Assembly (NCBI GenBank): GCA_963978895.1
Contig: OZ022243.1
Coordinates: forward strand, 5,665,182 to 5,729,181
DNA: 64,000 nucleotides
Source of the DNA: Erpobdella octoculata
Taxonomy: Eukaryota; Annelida; Clitellata; Hirudinida; Erpobdellidae
Direction of reading: 5' to 3'
Both the position numbers and the translations under genes were made by a program. This document shows, piece after piece, positions 26,180 to 37,238 of the stretch (the stretch's first letter is position 1; each line of letters opens with the position of its first letter). The notes under the pieces were generated by a model. That model had not been told where the DNA came from. It was given only the letters and a program-made list of their open reading frames with translations, and searched no databases.

Positions 26180-26330
26180 TATCTACCGCAAAGACGATTT
26201 AAATGTCAGATATTGATAAATTTCAAAAATGCTGGTGGCAGACGATTTGCAGTCGCTGGTCCAAGGCTCTGGAAAACTTGATCGTGGCCTAGACGTCATC
26301 TAACTAATGCCACGTTAAAGATTGTCAAAA
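26180..26330 (+). pseudogene. LINE reverse transcriptase C-terminal scrap
   Basis: The plus strand reads NAGGRRFAVAGPRLWK, the RxFxVAGPxxWN block near the C-terminus of CR1/Jockey-type ORF2 proteins, then runs into stops. A decayed fragment. Confidence 0.6.
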
Positions 26331-26682
26331 TGAAATGAGATGAAAACATATACTCGACAATTGGGATAGATATTCAACAAGAGAAGTCAACCGACTAAAC
26401 ATATCATTTTAATCAGAACAATCTAGTTATCTTGTTTCCTAATTATATTTAGAAAGTATATAAAAATATTGTATGTAAAAAAGATTGATATAAAAATGTA
26501 AGTTATTAACGCGTAGAATTTTTTTTTTACTTAAGTGATACTTTATAGTCAAAAGGTTTGCATTTTTTAATTTAATATCGATCGTTATATTGTTGTCTTT
26601 CGGAATTAAGTGCCGCTTTAATGAATAAAAATCCGTTGAGAGGTTTGGTTGAAATATGTTCTCTTTTCATATGAATTTCTCT

Positions 26683-26942
26683 TTAGGTGCATCTCAATAG
26701 CATTTCTGAAGAATCCACAATTTTTACTTGGCTGAGGAAGCAACAATTTGTTCCACAAGAATTTAGGTTGCACGCGCTGACCCCGCAGCCGCCACCAGCG
26801 AGCCACCATCCCGATCCTGCATTACAACTGGAGGGGTTTCTATCGTGAGTGGTGAATTGAGCACCCTGTTGCCAGTTTTGTGGGTCAGTTGCCGCTGAAG
26901 TCGACATAAAGCCTTCCGCTTTTGTAACTTCGTAATATTTAT
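26683..26942 (-). CDS. Gene B1: fibrinogen-related domain, C-terminal exon
   Basis: Last exon of a FReD protein. The acceptor TTATTTTAACTCAG precedes 26942 (phase 1) and the stop is at 26683. It reads DKYYEVTKAEGF ... AQFTTHDRN, then a Cys and GSGWWLAGGGCGVSACNLNSC, ending in SSEMLLRCT. This matches the canonical FReD order F-S/T-T-x-D, Cys, GWW, C, N-x-x, and terminal TEMKIRP-like strand. The classical calcium loop DxDxD is incomplete (only HDRN), so calcium binding may be lost. Its partner is the exon at 27298-27549, which ends in matching phase 1. Predicted secreted recognition protein. Confidence 0.8.
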
Positions 26943-27297
26943 CTGAGTTAAAATAAATCTGATATAAGCAAAGAAAACTTGTAATATTTTAATATTATAA
27001 TTATTATTATAATTATTACTACTATTATTATAACTGCCAGAAAACTAGAGATAACTTGTCAAAATAACGGAAATAATTAGTGACGATTGCAGTGCCACCT
27101 AACATCGTAATGTGAATTTAATATATACATACATCTGAAATTATGTAGTTTAAATATTATCATTAACGCAAAACTCAGTTGTAAATGTTGATGAGTTAAA
27201 ATGATAGTTTAAACATTTACAATTGAATAATGAAAACAGTTTATTTTCAAACAATTTGTCTCATTTTAAAAATAGAATTTTTTTTTATAGTATAAAC

Positions 27298-27549
27298 CTT
27301 CTCTGTCAATTCTAAATCTGCTGTAAGAAGAAACATCATTAGTTCCATCGTTGTATTTAACTGTTATATAAAGAGAACAATCTTTATCATTTGTTATTGT
27401 CTGAATATCGTCATTTCCTTTCCAGAAAAAATCATTCGCAGTGAATCCCTGCTTGAAATCCGACCAGCTCTTCTCAACGCACTGACTACTTGCGAACTTT
27501 TTCTGAATGATAATTCCGTTGCCGTTCATTCCAGGAGTAGTTCCTCCAG
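27298..27549 (-). CDS. Gene B1: fibrinogen-related domain, N-terminal exon
   Basis: Phase-1 acceptor (TTGTCTATTCTAG before 27549) and phase-1 donor (GAGAAG|GTTTATA after 27298). It opens with a Gly/Thr/Pro linker (GGTTPGMNGNG), then IIIQKKFASSQCVEKSWSDF, KQGF, FFWKGNDDIQTITND and SRFRIDREG. These match VIQRRxDGSxxFxxxWxxYKxGFG, EFWLGNexIxxLT and FxIxxE of FReDs. The first roughly 40 residues of a standard FReD (DCxD ... fxVyCDM) are absent and the linker replaces them. How it joins the signal-peptide exon at 28344-28961 is not resolved. Confidence 0.8.
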
Positions 27550-28139
27550 CTAGAATAGACAAACCTTTCCAATGTTTTTTTTATATTTAGCAAATAAATA
27601 TTTGTTTAAGATAAAGTCACAATTAAATTACTCAATATATTTATAAAAATAGCCAAAAAAAAACAATTTTTGTCGGTTAAATATTCATTTTAGCATGAAA
27701 ATTCAGATCAATAATATGCCGTTTTTGTTGTTTAATGTGCGAATTGAACCTAAATTAATGTTGTTTTAAGCTTCAACTATTTAGTTTGAAAATGTTATAA
27801 AAAAATTTATTTATAACTGAATTTAAAATATCTTCTATTACTTTTGTTTCTGATTATTGATACTTTTAGATTGAGTGTAGAAATTATATAAATAAAACAT
27901 TCCTTAATAAACATAAAAAATCCTTTATTAGTGTATAAAATGAAAAACTTTTAAGAGCAGAACTTAAACCATGCAATTCAAACTGTTTTTTCTCGACAAA
28001 CAAACTTGGTTTTATTGCTAGTTAAAAACTAAACATAAATTTTCCGCATCTCTACGATTGGAATTATGTTTTATTAGCTTAACTCAAATTGAAAATTTAT
28101 ATAAACTTAAACAGGTCCTGGCTAACAACCTGTCTAATT

Positions 28140-28250
28140 GGCGGTTACCAGGTAGGCCAAAGGGCTTGGTAAGCCGACCAATGTGCTTTGTTGGCCAAGG
28201 TGCTTTGTAAGCCAATGCGCTTGGTAGGCCAATGTACTTGTTTTTATCTC
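28140..28250. repeat. 17-bp repeat (GCTTTGTAGGCCAATGT), short array in B1
   Basis: About five to six degenerate units, lying downstream of the B1 signal-peptide exon. The corresponding array near B2 (40625-41085) is expanded about fivefold. Confidence 0.75.
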
Positions 28251-28343
28251 TTTCTCGGTAATCGACGTTTTTGGAAAAAATACCCTCGCCATTGGCTTTT
28301 TGGAGCACAATTTAATTAGGTTTTTAGCACCCTTCCGCCCCGA

Positions 28344-28961
28344 TCAAAATAAAAATGTAAAACCTTTCGGCGGATGTCCAAATACAAACTTCAGATGATC
28401 CTGATCAATACAAATGTGATAATGACTGCATTGAGGAAGTGGATTCAAATAAATTGTCTCATTGCAGGCGAACATTTCGCATATTCTCAATCCATCATTT
28501 AGAATCTTATAGTTGTAATGACAACATGTTGAAAAATATATATCATTTGGATACCTGTGTGAAATCAGAGGTTTATCGTCTATTGTAGAAGTTATTCCGT
28601 AACTGACAAAATCGCTTGTTTTATCACTCGTAGGAAAAACACTTTCTGTTATAGAACTTGTTGTCTCAAATACTCTACTGAACAAACCATTTTCAGCTTG
28701 TACAGTAAATCTTGAGCTGCTGATATCATCGACGATGTCTAAAACCTTAAAAAACGAGGAACACAGTTTAGAACATTCAAGATCAGAGCGAACCAATCGT
28801 ATCTCCTTGGCTACTGCATCGGTTGCACACTGGACAACTCCTTCTTTGTTCATAGTCGCAGAGTATAAAAATTCTCTCGTTTCTCCCACATCGAGTGTAA
28901 ACAAAAACCAGAATGCTAGAATCGTAAAACAACGTCGTAGTGTTGGATCGTGGTCAAACAT
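28344..28961 (-). CDS. Gene B1: signal peptide plus PAN/apple-like cysteine domain
   Basis: The frame starts upstream at 29018, but the ATG at 28961 is the one shared with paralogue B2. It gives MFDHDPTLRRCFTILAFWFL, a hydrophobic signal sequence ending near DVGETRE. The mature part carries EFLYSATMNKEGVVQC, LECSKLC, CCHYNYKI, CEMFACN and PLPQCSHYHI: eight cysteines arranged as in PAN/apple-like modules (CxxxC, CxxFxY, CxxxxC). Compared with type A (36885-37238), B proteins have about 50 extra residues between LCSSF and TCCHYNY. It lies immediately upstream, on the same strand, of the two FReD exons, an order repeated in both A genes, which argues for one secreted PAN-FReD protein. The last codons before the stop could be intron read-through. 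Confidence 0.7.
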   Translation of the reverse strand: MFDHDPTLRRCFTILAFWFLFTLDVGETREFLYSATMNKEGVVQCATDAVAKEIRLVRSDLECSKLCSSFFKVLDIVDDISSSRFTVQAENGLFSRVFETTSSITESVFPTSDKTSDFVSYGITSTIDDKPLISHRYPNDIYFSTCCHYNYKILNDGLRICEMFACNETIYLNPLPQCSHYHICIDQDHLKFVFGHPPKGFTFLF

Positions 28962-29018
28962 GTTATACTTAATAAGTAAAACTAGACCATATATAACAAG
29001 AAGTAAGACAAAATACAT

Positions 29019-31239
29019 TTAAGAACATATTTTGAAAATTGTGCTGAAAATATTTTTTATATAGAATGTAGAGGGAAATTTATTGAATGCTCTAGAAAAA
29101 AACTTGAAATTCTTGTAATTGAAAAGTACGAACAATTAAAATCCATTTTCTTGAGGGATTAAAAAAGAACTAAGTGTTTTTTTTCTTCGGACATATTTTG
29201 CCATTTAAAAAATCTCAAAACGTTAAAAATTGTACTTAAAGTAAAATTATAAAAATAAAATAATTTTAAAGCTGCAGGTTCTCATGTTAAATGGTTTGAG
29301 CTAGGCGATGATGATCACCATTCGGTCTGTTCGATCAGTCAGTCTGGTAACTTTCTTTATAGGCTACAGATGGAAACATAGCGTTGATGTGTTTCATGAG
29401 CCACACATATATGAAGTTTGGATGGAATACTACTGACTGACTGATAATCAACGCCGAGCTAAAATTCAAGGAACGTGAAATTTGGAACTTATATTACTTC
29501 CACACCGTAAGCACCAACTAAAAAAAGGTTTTTGGAGGTTTTGCACTCAAGGCGATAAAACGGGAAAATAAACTTTTTTCTCAAAAAACGCATATCTCAA
29601 AACCAGAAATGAAGAGGTTTTGAACTTTAGTATCTACATTTTTCTTAAAAAATAAAGAAAATATGTGTTTTACCAATTTTAAATTAACTGCTACTGAAAA
29701 ACTACAAATGCAACAAATGTAAAATTTAATATTTAAATTCTACTTGAAAAATAAAAAATACACATGTTTCACTATTTTTTTTCATTATTTTGTTTCCGGG
29801 ACTTCAAATGTGGGGTAAAAAAATGATAATTTGCGTATAAAACTCAAAAACTTAAAATTTCAAAGTGTTGAAACTCAGTATCTAGATTCTTCTTAAAAAT
29901 TAAAATAATATGAGTTCCACAATTTTTTAAATTTGGTTTCCGGGTTTTGAGGATTTGTGCCTATTAAAACTGGTTGGGTCTAGCTCAGCACGGACTGGGC
30001 CTTGACTTTTGTGCTTATGAAAAGGGCCAGACCAAGTACCTGCTAGTGTTTATATATAAACACAATTAATTACTTAGAATGTTGAAACAGGGTTGACGTT
30101 TTAAATAACTTAAAAGCATTTAGTTACTTTTTATTTGACCCCAAAAGATTAACAAATTTTTTAGCTTTAAGAACCCCATCGCTTGTTTAGTCCCAGAAAA
30201 TACACGGGCAGTAATTCGCAGCTTGTGTTTTTACTTTTATGGCCGGCCATAAAAGTAAAAACACAAGCTGAGAATTCACAAATCAATAATTTTTTAATAA
30301 TTTTCAATTCATCAATAAATAATAATTACCCAATAATTTAATTTCAACAAATCACCACGAACAGTCACAAAAACAATCAATAAGATACTAAATTATTACT
30401 AACATTATATTGTTAAAAAGACCTCCCCGTCAATTGCATACACGGGACACATTTTAACCAAACAATCCTGCCTTTTATGAAAAGAATCGGAAAGTGGAAA
30501 ACACAACGGCTAAGTGATGTTTTGTTCGAAATGACTAATGAATGAGAAAATGGCTATTTATCATGTAGACAAAAACAACACGGCATCTACTTATGAAAAT
30601 AGATTTAAATGAAATGTTGTGCGTTTTTAATTTTACCATACGTTAAGAAGAATAAACATTATTAAAAAAAGTAATACAAAATTAATAGTAATAAAATGTT
30701 TAATGTACATTATAAAACATTGTACAATAAATCCAGTTAATGTACCGAAATTGTAGAATGAGTTGTAGGGCGCAACATTAAGTAGTTATACATTGAAAAA
30801 ATATGAATGCAGATTTACAGTAGGTGCAATGTTGAAGTACAACTAAAATTAAAGTACCACTAAGACTGATCGGAAACAACAATAAACATTTCATTTGGTT
30901 AAATATGATTCGATTTCAAACTATAATGTCTTAGCATTTACAAAATACTTAGTTTCGAACTATATGAGTTTGTAAGGAAAGTCATTAAAAACAAAAAAAA
31001 TATTTAAAGGAAATCTACTAAAATACAGTAATATAGCTGTTTCTAATTGAGTATATATATTTTTCAAATATTTAAAGTAGTTAGAGGTCATTGTTGAAAG
31101 AATATCTAAAAGCACATAAAAGATTATAATAATTTAACACGCAGCTATAATTTTAATTTTGTAAATATATAATATTGAATTGTTGTTTTTATTATTTAGT
31201 ATAATATGAAAATTAAAAATATTTTAACTGAGTTTTGCT
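29019..31239. other. Intergenic stretch between B1 and A1
   Basis: 29020-29350 is duplicated near B2 (about 41890-42240) and 30460-30570 is duplicated near 43860-43970, so both belong to the duplicated blocks. A partial inverted GC-rich repeat (TCAGCACGGACTGGGCC) lies at about 29965-30060. Otherwise AT-rich, no gene. Confidence 0.6.
30219..30270. repeat. Perfect 52-bp palindrome
   Basis: Two 26-bp arms (CAGCTTGTGTTTTTACTTTT plus ATGGCC, and its exact reverse complement) meet with no spacer at GGCCGGCC. It could form a cruciform or an RNA hairpin. Confidence 0.95.
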
Positions 31240-31499
31240 TCAACTGCAGGTCAATACCATCTTGGTGGATTTTACATTTTTTACTTGGGTTGCGGAGCAA
31301 AAGTTTTGTTGACAGGAGTTTGGGCTACACACAATAGTGCTGCATGATCGAGCTACATACCACCAACCTAATTTTGTGTTGCAAGATAAGTTGTTTTGAT
31401 CACTTGTTGCAAATTGATTATCTTTTAGCAACTGCAAAAGTTGTAGATTGCTTAAATCTTGAGAGTCGGACTCTGCATCTTTAATATGGTAAAACTGGT
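31240..31499 (-). CDS. Gene A1: fibrinogen-related domain, C-terminal exon
   Basis: Phase-1 acceptor (TTTATTTCAATGCAG before 31499) and stop at 31240. It reads DQFYHIKDAESDSQDLSNLQ, QFATSDQNNLSCNTKLGWWY, then SPNSCQQNFC and KSTKMVLTCS. The FReD hallmarks (Tyr strand, FxTxD, C-x-GWW, terminal KSTKMV strand) are intact. The calcium loop is degenerate (SDQNN). Pairs with 31677-32015 across a short phase-1 intron. Confidence 0.82.
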
Positions 31500-31676
31500 C
31501 TGCATTGAAATAAAAATATTTTTCAAATCTTCTCATTTTTTAAATAATTAGTTTTATAAATTAAATAAGCAATTTTAACAAATCTAAATATTTTACAAGC
31601 CAGTTGAATAAAAATTTAAAAGTATTATTATTTATTGTAACTTCAATTTAGTAATGAAATTGTAAATATTAAATAC

Positions 31677-32015
31677 CTTCTTTATCAATTCGAAATTTAC
31701 TGTAGGACAAAACATCACTTGTTTCATCATCGTAGTTTATTGTTATACAAAGAGCACAATTCTTCTGATTTGTTAACCTTTCAATTTCGTCATTTCCTTT
31801 CCAGAAAAAATCAGCTTCATTGAATCCATTTTTGAAGTCCGACCAGTTTTTCTCAACACAGTTTTGACTAGCATTTCTTTGTTGAATAACAATTTCGTTA
31901 TTGTTATTTGTTGGATTACTTCCACCCGATCGGGATGGACCCGATCGGGATGGACCTGATAGGGATGGACCTGGCTGAGTTACACCTGGCTGAGTTACAC
32001 CTGGCTGAGTTACAC
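31677..32015 (-). CDS. Gene A1: linker plus fibrinogen-related domain, N-terminal exon
   Basis: A 339-bp exon, phase 1 at both ends (acceptor TATTACCAG before 32015, donor GAAG|GTATTT after 31677). It lacks an internal ATG and is easily missed by ATG-based frame calling. It starts with a repetitive stalk, PGVTQ three times, then PSLSG/PSRSG three times, then NNNNEIVIQQRNASQNCVEK, NWSDFKNGF, FFWKGNDEIERLTNQ and SKFRIDKEG. These match the FReD core from the VIQ strand onward; the N-terminal FReD subdomain is missing. The A2 paralogue has a shorter stalk. The intron upstream is swollen by two LINEs (32220-35660). Confidence 0.82.
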
Positions 32016-32400
32016 CTGGTAATACAATAATTGAATAACTATAAACTTCAAAGTGAAAACACTAGACTTTGTAATTATATTAGACTAGATGTAATTAAAA
32101 TTTGAATTTTTAGATAGTGATTATTGTGATCAAAAGGTTGACGTTTATTGTAGCGAAAAGCCCCAAAGATTGACAATATCCATTTTTTGATAAACTGAAA
32201 GGTCTATAATTTATAATTATTTATATTTATTAAAAAAATGCCAGAAGGGCTAATAAACCACTAACACTTGCATGAGAAAAAAACAATGAAAAAATCACAG
32301 ACATCCTTAGTGATGGATACAAGGAAACAGAAACCATCAAGACGTGACAACAACAAAAACCACCCAGATATTACAGAATAGCAGAAAAGTAAAAATAACT

Positions 32401-33261
32401 CTAGCTATAGTATAAGAAAGTGTCTAATTTAACTGATTTCAATGATAATTTAAATGATGAAACACTGGAAGAATTTACAACCTCGGCAGGGAGAGAGTTC
32501 CAAACCGCAACTATTCTGTTAGTGTAGAAATATTTTACAGCATCACATGTGAATTTATTTAATCTTAATTTATAACTATGACCCCGCGTTGATATTATAT
32601 TGGTAGGAGCAAATGACAATGACATAGAAGTATTAACTAAATGGTTTATTAATTTATAACAGAAAACTAGATCAGCAATTAAACGGCGTTTTTCCAAAGA
32701 TTGAAGATCAAGAAATTGAAGACGATCATTATAGGAGAGACCAGAGACCGAAGGGATAAACCTGGTGAATGTTTTCTGAACTCTTTCAATTCTATCAACT
32801 AGGTATCTACAATGAGGGTTCCAAACCTGAGATCTATCTTCCAGTATAGGTCTGACGAAAGTACGAAATGCCAGTTTGAGTAATCTCCAATCAGTGGAAA
32901 CGAGTGAAAGTTTTAAGAGACGAGATATTGCAGCAGCTTTATGGGTAATAATATTAACATGATCTTCGTATCTCAGACGTGAATCTACCTCAATACCAAG
33001 ATCACGAATTGTTCGAACAGAATCCAATGTATGGTCGTTAATAGTGTACATGTTGGAGGATGGTGCTGTTCTTCTGTCATTGACTGTGAATACCAGCACT
33101 GAAATATCTTCGGATTGGAAATTTCTCACCTCAACTCGTTGAAATCTAGAGTCCAAAAAATGAGTAAACCAGCTCAGTAGGTCTCCCTTAACTCCATAGG
33201 CCTTTACTTTTTGCAGGAGTTTGAGATGAGATACGGAATCAAATGCTTTTTTAAAATCCAA
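32401..33261 (-). pseudogene. LINE RT C-terminal half with in-frame core deletion
   Basis: A 286-codon open frame running from RT motif A (DFKKAFDSV) to the end of ORF2 (TNRIVAVWNSLPAEVV ... SFKLSLKSV). Between VEVRNFQSE and ISVLVFTVNDRR, the stretch that should carry SGVPQGSVLGP and the catalytic YADD is missing without breaking the frame. It is therefore not an active reverse transcriptase, although the frame stays open. Confidence 0.8.
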
Positions 33262-33265
33262 GTAT

Positions 33266-34450
33266 AAAATCCAAGATAAACTAGAAAATTATGGCGTCAA
33301 TGGAGGCTTAATTAATTGGATTAAAGATTATTTAACAAACAGAACAAGTAGTGTTAGGGTTAATAATAGCACATCTAATAGATTTAAAGTTACAAGTGGG
33401 GTACCTCAAGGTAGTGTTTTAGGGCCATTACTTTACATAATTTATGTCAATGATATGTTTGAAATAGTCAAGAAAAACTCGGCGGAGCTGTTTATGTACG
33501 CTGACGACGAGACGACGCCAAAATATTTAAAACTATAAAAGCAGTGATGATCGATTGATATTGCAGAGCTGTTTGAATTCATTAGGAGATTGGAGTAAAA
33601 AATGGGAAATTAAGCTAAATGCTAGTAAATGTGTTGCGGTGAGATATGGACGCCAATTAGATGATAGTCGGCTATATAATATAGAAGGAGTTGAACTTAA
33701 TTTTCTTGACAAAATAAAAGATTTAGGTGTTACATTCCAGAGTTCACTAACATTTGTATATCACATTTATGAAATAATTAAAAAATGTTTTTCACTGTTA
33801 GGTGTAATTTCAAGAAATTTTAAAGATTTGACAAAAGATTCTTTTATATTGATTTACAAAGCTTTGGTTAGATCCAGATTGGAGTATGCAGTCAGTGTAT
33901 GGTCACCATGGAAGAAAAAAGACATAGAAGCCATTGAAAGAGTCCAGAAGAGAGCAACAAAAATGGTCAAGGCATGCAAGGGATTGAAATATGAAGACAG
34001 GTTGAGAATTTTGAAGCTTCCTTGTTTAAATTACAGAAGACTGAGGGGGGACCTGATCATGCTCTACAACTTTATTCAAGACAAAGAAGGACGTTTGTGT
34101 TTTTCTAATATAAAGATATCAGAAGAAAAAAGAACAAGAGGTCACAAGTTCAAACTGGAAACACAAAGATTCAACGGCAACTGCAGAAAATATTTCTTCC
34201 TGACCAGATCGACTGCAATTTGGAACAACCTCCCTTCGAAAATCATAGAAGCCGAACACGTTAATGAATTTAAAAGACTAATCGACTGTCATTTTGAAAT
34301 AAGTGATATAATGTATGACTATAAAAAGGATTATTAATAATATATACATACATTTATTTATAGAACATATATAGGAACAATATTTTATATAATTCTAGAT
34401 ATGGGCATAGAGACATATAGTTTGCGCCCATCATTTCCTTTATGTTTATG
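33266..34450 (+). mobile_element. Second LINE nested in the first, plus strand
   Basis: A 5'-truncated non-LTR element in reverse orientation inside the minus-strand LINE. It begins within RT (IQDKLENYGVNGG), holds SGVPQGSVLGPLLYIIYVND and FMYADDE (the RT catalytic box), and is frameshifted near 33520. It then continues as a 260-codon frame (33555-34337) ending with STAIWNNLPSKIIEAEHVNEF. The 3' end has a TTTATG-type tail (34433-34452). The host LINE reads RQLLDVI on one side and YLDFKKAF on the other, so the insertion hit the RT motif A region. Confidence 0.8.
33555..34337 (+). pseudogene. LINE ORF2 C-terminal frame (nested element)
   Basis: 260 codons: SLGDWSKKWEIKLNASKCVA, IKDLGVTFQSSLTF, RSRLEYAVSVWSPW, ERVQKRATKMV and the terminal WNNLPS block are all standard for the region after the RT catalytic box in CR1-like ORF2. 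The YADD box lies just upstream in another frame. Not a host gene. Confidence 0.85.
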
Positions 34451-35660
34451 TTTATGACATCTAGCAACTGTCTTGCTTGTATCACCTCACTCCACCGGTC
34501 AGCACATTCAAGGATGTTAGTAATTGTCGAGCAGCCAGGAGTAAATCCGTGTTGACTTCTATTAATTAGATTATTTTTCAAAAGAAATTGCATAAGAGAT
34601 CAATTGATGATTCGCTCCATTGCTCGGCAGCTCGTAATTCTCAAAAACTGACGTCGGCCCTTTTTGTGAATAGGAATAACTATCGCAATCTTCCATTCCT
34701 GCGGCAACTTCCGCTCTCGATACGACATCCCAAAAACGTGAAAAAGAGGTTGAGCTAATGATTCAGCACAATTCTTTAAAAATATATTGGGAATGCCATT
34801 ACATCCTAAAAACAGAGATGGCTGAGGCGAGACAAGGCGTCTAAAATAACCTCAGGCGAGAAGTTGATGTCATGCAACTCGGCCGATGTCTGAGAAGGAA
34901 AATCATGAGTTTGACCATCATCCAAAGTAAAAACAGATAAAAAATAACGATTGAAGGTATCAGCAATAGCTCCCTGATCTCGTATAGTGGTTCCATCAGC
35001 TAGCAATATCTCATCAATACCTGTTCGAGAATAGATTTTCCTATCAATATAACGATAGAGGCTTCCAATTTTTTTTGCTTTTTGATAAATTCAGTTCAAC
35101 ATTGGAATAAAAGCATCGTATTTCTTTGTGATATTTTTTCTTAATTTCATTATAACTTGATCTGTTTTCTTCACAGCCGTTTGATTTCCATTTCTTCCAC
35201 TTTTTAGCTTTTAACTTTTGCATTCTGATAATAAACATGGGATGTTTATGAGAAAAATTATTCATCACCTTTGGGTTTTCCAAACAAATTATCTCGCCAA
35301 TGTAGCCTCGAAAAACCATCCAGCAGGCCTCCACAGAGAAGCACTGTTGAAATATAGAATTCCAATTAATGTGTTGCAAACACTCATTTATTATTGAATA
35401 GTCGGCTTTTTTGAATCCATATCTGTACGACAACCGTGTTGATTCCGCAGCACTTGAACGAGACATATTCGGTTGGAAAATAAAAACGCAATGATCGCTA
35501 TTAGAAATTGGGCAGCTCGTGGTGATTGAAAAATCATCTGCGCATCACTGGAGAAAACAAGATCTAGAATATTTTGCCCACGTGTAAGGACATTCACAAA
35601 TTGGTGAAGTCCCAGTTCATTAACTAAATCGAAAACATTGTTGCCATTTTATTTTCTCAG
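34450..35660 (-). pseudogene. LINE endonuclease end and RT N-terminal remnants
   Basis: Minus-strand pieces in several frames: NVLTRGQNILDLVFSSD (endonuclease C-terminus), a basic stretch (KKWKKWKSNGCEENRSSY), IADTFNRYFLSVFTLDD (the pre-RT FNxYFxSVF block), and RSQHGFTPGCSTITNILECA (RT fingers). Frameshifts separate them. Confidence 0.75.
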
Positions 35661-36079
35661 AAAAATATGAATCGATAAATTTAATAAAATATTGTTTAAT
35701 ATAAATTAAATTATAACCATTTGAAGAAAAGGCAAGCACAAATTTCGAGGCATCCTGAGTAACAACAATTATAATTGATTAGTTTTATGAATTATAATTG
35801 ATTAGTTTTATGAATTTTAATTGATTAATTTTAATAACTAGTTCATCAAGTTTGTATTTAAAATTTGTAGTTCATCAAGTTTGTATTTAAAATTTGTAGC
35901 AAGCAATTGCAAGTTCAAAAATTAATACTAATGAAGAAAATAAGAAAAAACCCTCCGATAAAATGTTCATCTATCTCAACAATCAAATGCATTGAGAAAT
36001 CTGAATAAATGTTTTTGACTTTTAGATATCATAACTTACATGTGAATATCTTAACGTTACATTTTTGATAAAAATAGCG

Positions 36080-36240
36080 GGGTTACCCGGCGCTGCCCGG
36101 GGTTCTTAGAGGTTTTTCTATCGTTTTTCTCTCTCTCGCTTTTTTTCTCTTGCTCCCGTTTCTATTTTGCTTGCTTTCCCCCTCATTTTTCTGCTGCTTC
36201 TCGCTCTCCCGATTCCTCTTCTTTTCCCGCTTGCGTATTT
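36080..36240. repeat. CCCGG-rich dispersed repeat with pyrimidine tail, copy 1
   Basis: GCGGGGTTACCCGGCGCTGC is followed by TTTTTCTATCGTTTTTCTCT and a Ct/Cg-rich tail. A close relative at 57846-58140 has the same order. Family identity is unknown. Confidence 0.6.
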
Positions 36241-36884
36241 ACAAACACGCAATACGCACAACGTTGTGCTTATTTATATTGATGCGGAGTAAACTTTAGT
36301 TGCTAGATTTGACTAGACAAGTCAGGCCTGCTGCTTATTTAAAAATATGTAAATAAAACATTTGTTGCTCATTCGATAATCAAGCTTAATTATTTTTATA
36401 AACTTAATAAAGTTATTTTTTCTGCTAAACTAGAATTCATTATCAAACAAACACTACTTTACTTCAGTTGCGTCGCAAGAAAGTGTTTAGAAAATTAACT
36501 GCGTTTTTATAAAACAAAATCAGAAATATAAGGGATTTGTTAAAAAACCTGTTTTTACGGGTTGTTTGTTATATTTATATATATAGATATAACATTTTCG
36601 ACGTAGATAAACTATTTCTCATTGATGATATATATCGATAGATTTTATTTACTATCAGCTTAAGGTTAATTACCATGGCAATAATTTACAACCCAAAATG
36701 AACCCATTTCATCAACTTCATAAGCTAGGGTTTCGGCGCATTTCGATTTCGGACACACGTATGGCAGGCAGGCAAAAACTGTGTGATCTCAAATTCCCAT
36801 ACATGCACAAGCCATTCCTGGCGCTGCTTCTAATAAGTGGCGCCCTAATGGTACGACCTTTACCTTTACCTTTTAAACGCTTAC

Positions 36885-37238
36885 CGTGAAATTAGGACGA
36901 GTCATATGGTAGTGGAAACATTGAGAAAGTGGAGTCAGAACAATTGTAACATCATTGCAAGAGAACATTTCACACGTAGTTTCTCCACCATTTGATATTT
37001 TATAGTTGAAATGACAGCAGGGCATAGATTGGGTTAAAGCTTTGAGCGCAGCCATGTATGAATTTGAACAGAATTTAGAGCATTCTAGAACAGAATCGAC
37101 GTCTTGGATTTCACGGAGAACTGCATTGGTAGAACATTGAAAATTTTTATCAAGTTTCGTGGTTGCAGAGTACAAAACATCTTGTACTCCCTCTAGAGTT
37201 GAGATTGGTAAGAAGACACAACTTAGAAATATAAACAT
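36885..37238 (-). CDS. Gene A1: signal peptide plus PAN/apple-like cysteine domain
   Basis: The ATG at 37238 opens with MFIFLSCVFLPISTLEG, a compact signal peptide. The mature domain has LYSATTKLDKNFQCSTNAV, LECSKFC, MPCCHFNYKISNGG, CEMFSCND and PLSQCFHYH: eight cysteines like B1 but without the 50-residue insert. A good donor (ACG|GTAAGC) at 36885 ends the exon in phase 0, whereas the next recognised exon (32015) needs phase 1, so a small unrecognised exon probably lies between. If the donor is ignored the frame ends six codons later. Predicted secreted; first exon of a PAN-FReD gene. Confidence 0.72.

Larger units (their letters stand above)
32220..35660 (-). mobile_element. CR1-type LINE inserted in the A1 intron
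   Basis: The paralogous A2 intron (45360-46080) is collinear on both sides of this block but lacks it, so the LINE arrived in A1 only, or was lost from A2. Read on the minus strand it starts within the endonuclease (HQFVNVLTRGQNILDLVFSSD-like, about 35655-35540), continues through the linker region and RT fingers (LINRSQHGFTPGCSTITN, 34560-34510), is broken by a plus-strand LINE, and resumes at DFKKAFDSVSHLKLL (33258). It is 5'-truncated and carries frameshifts in the upstream half. Confidence 0.8.

Noticed and set aside
29975..30010. tRNA gene suggested by TCTAGCTCAGCACGG
   Set aside because: No matching B box, acceptor stem or cloverleaf could be drawn; it belongs to a dispersed GC-rich repeat.
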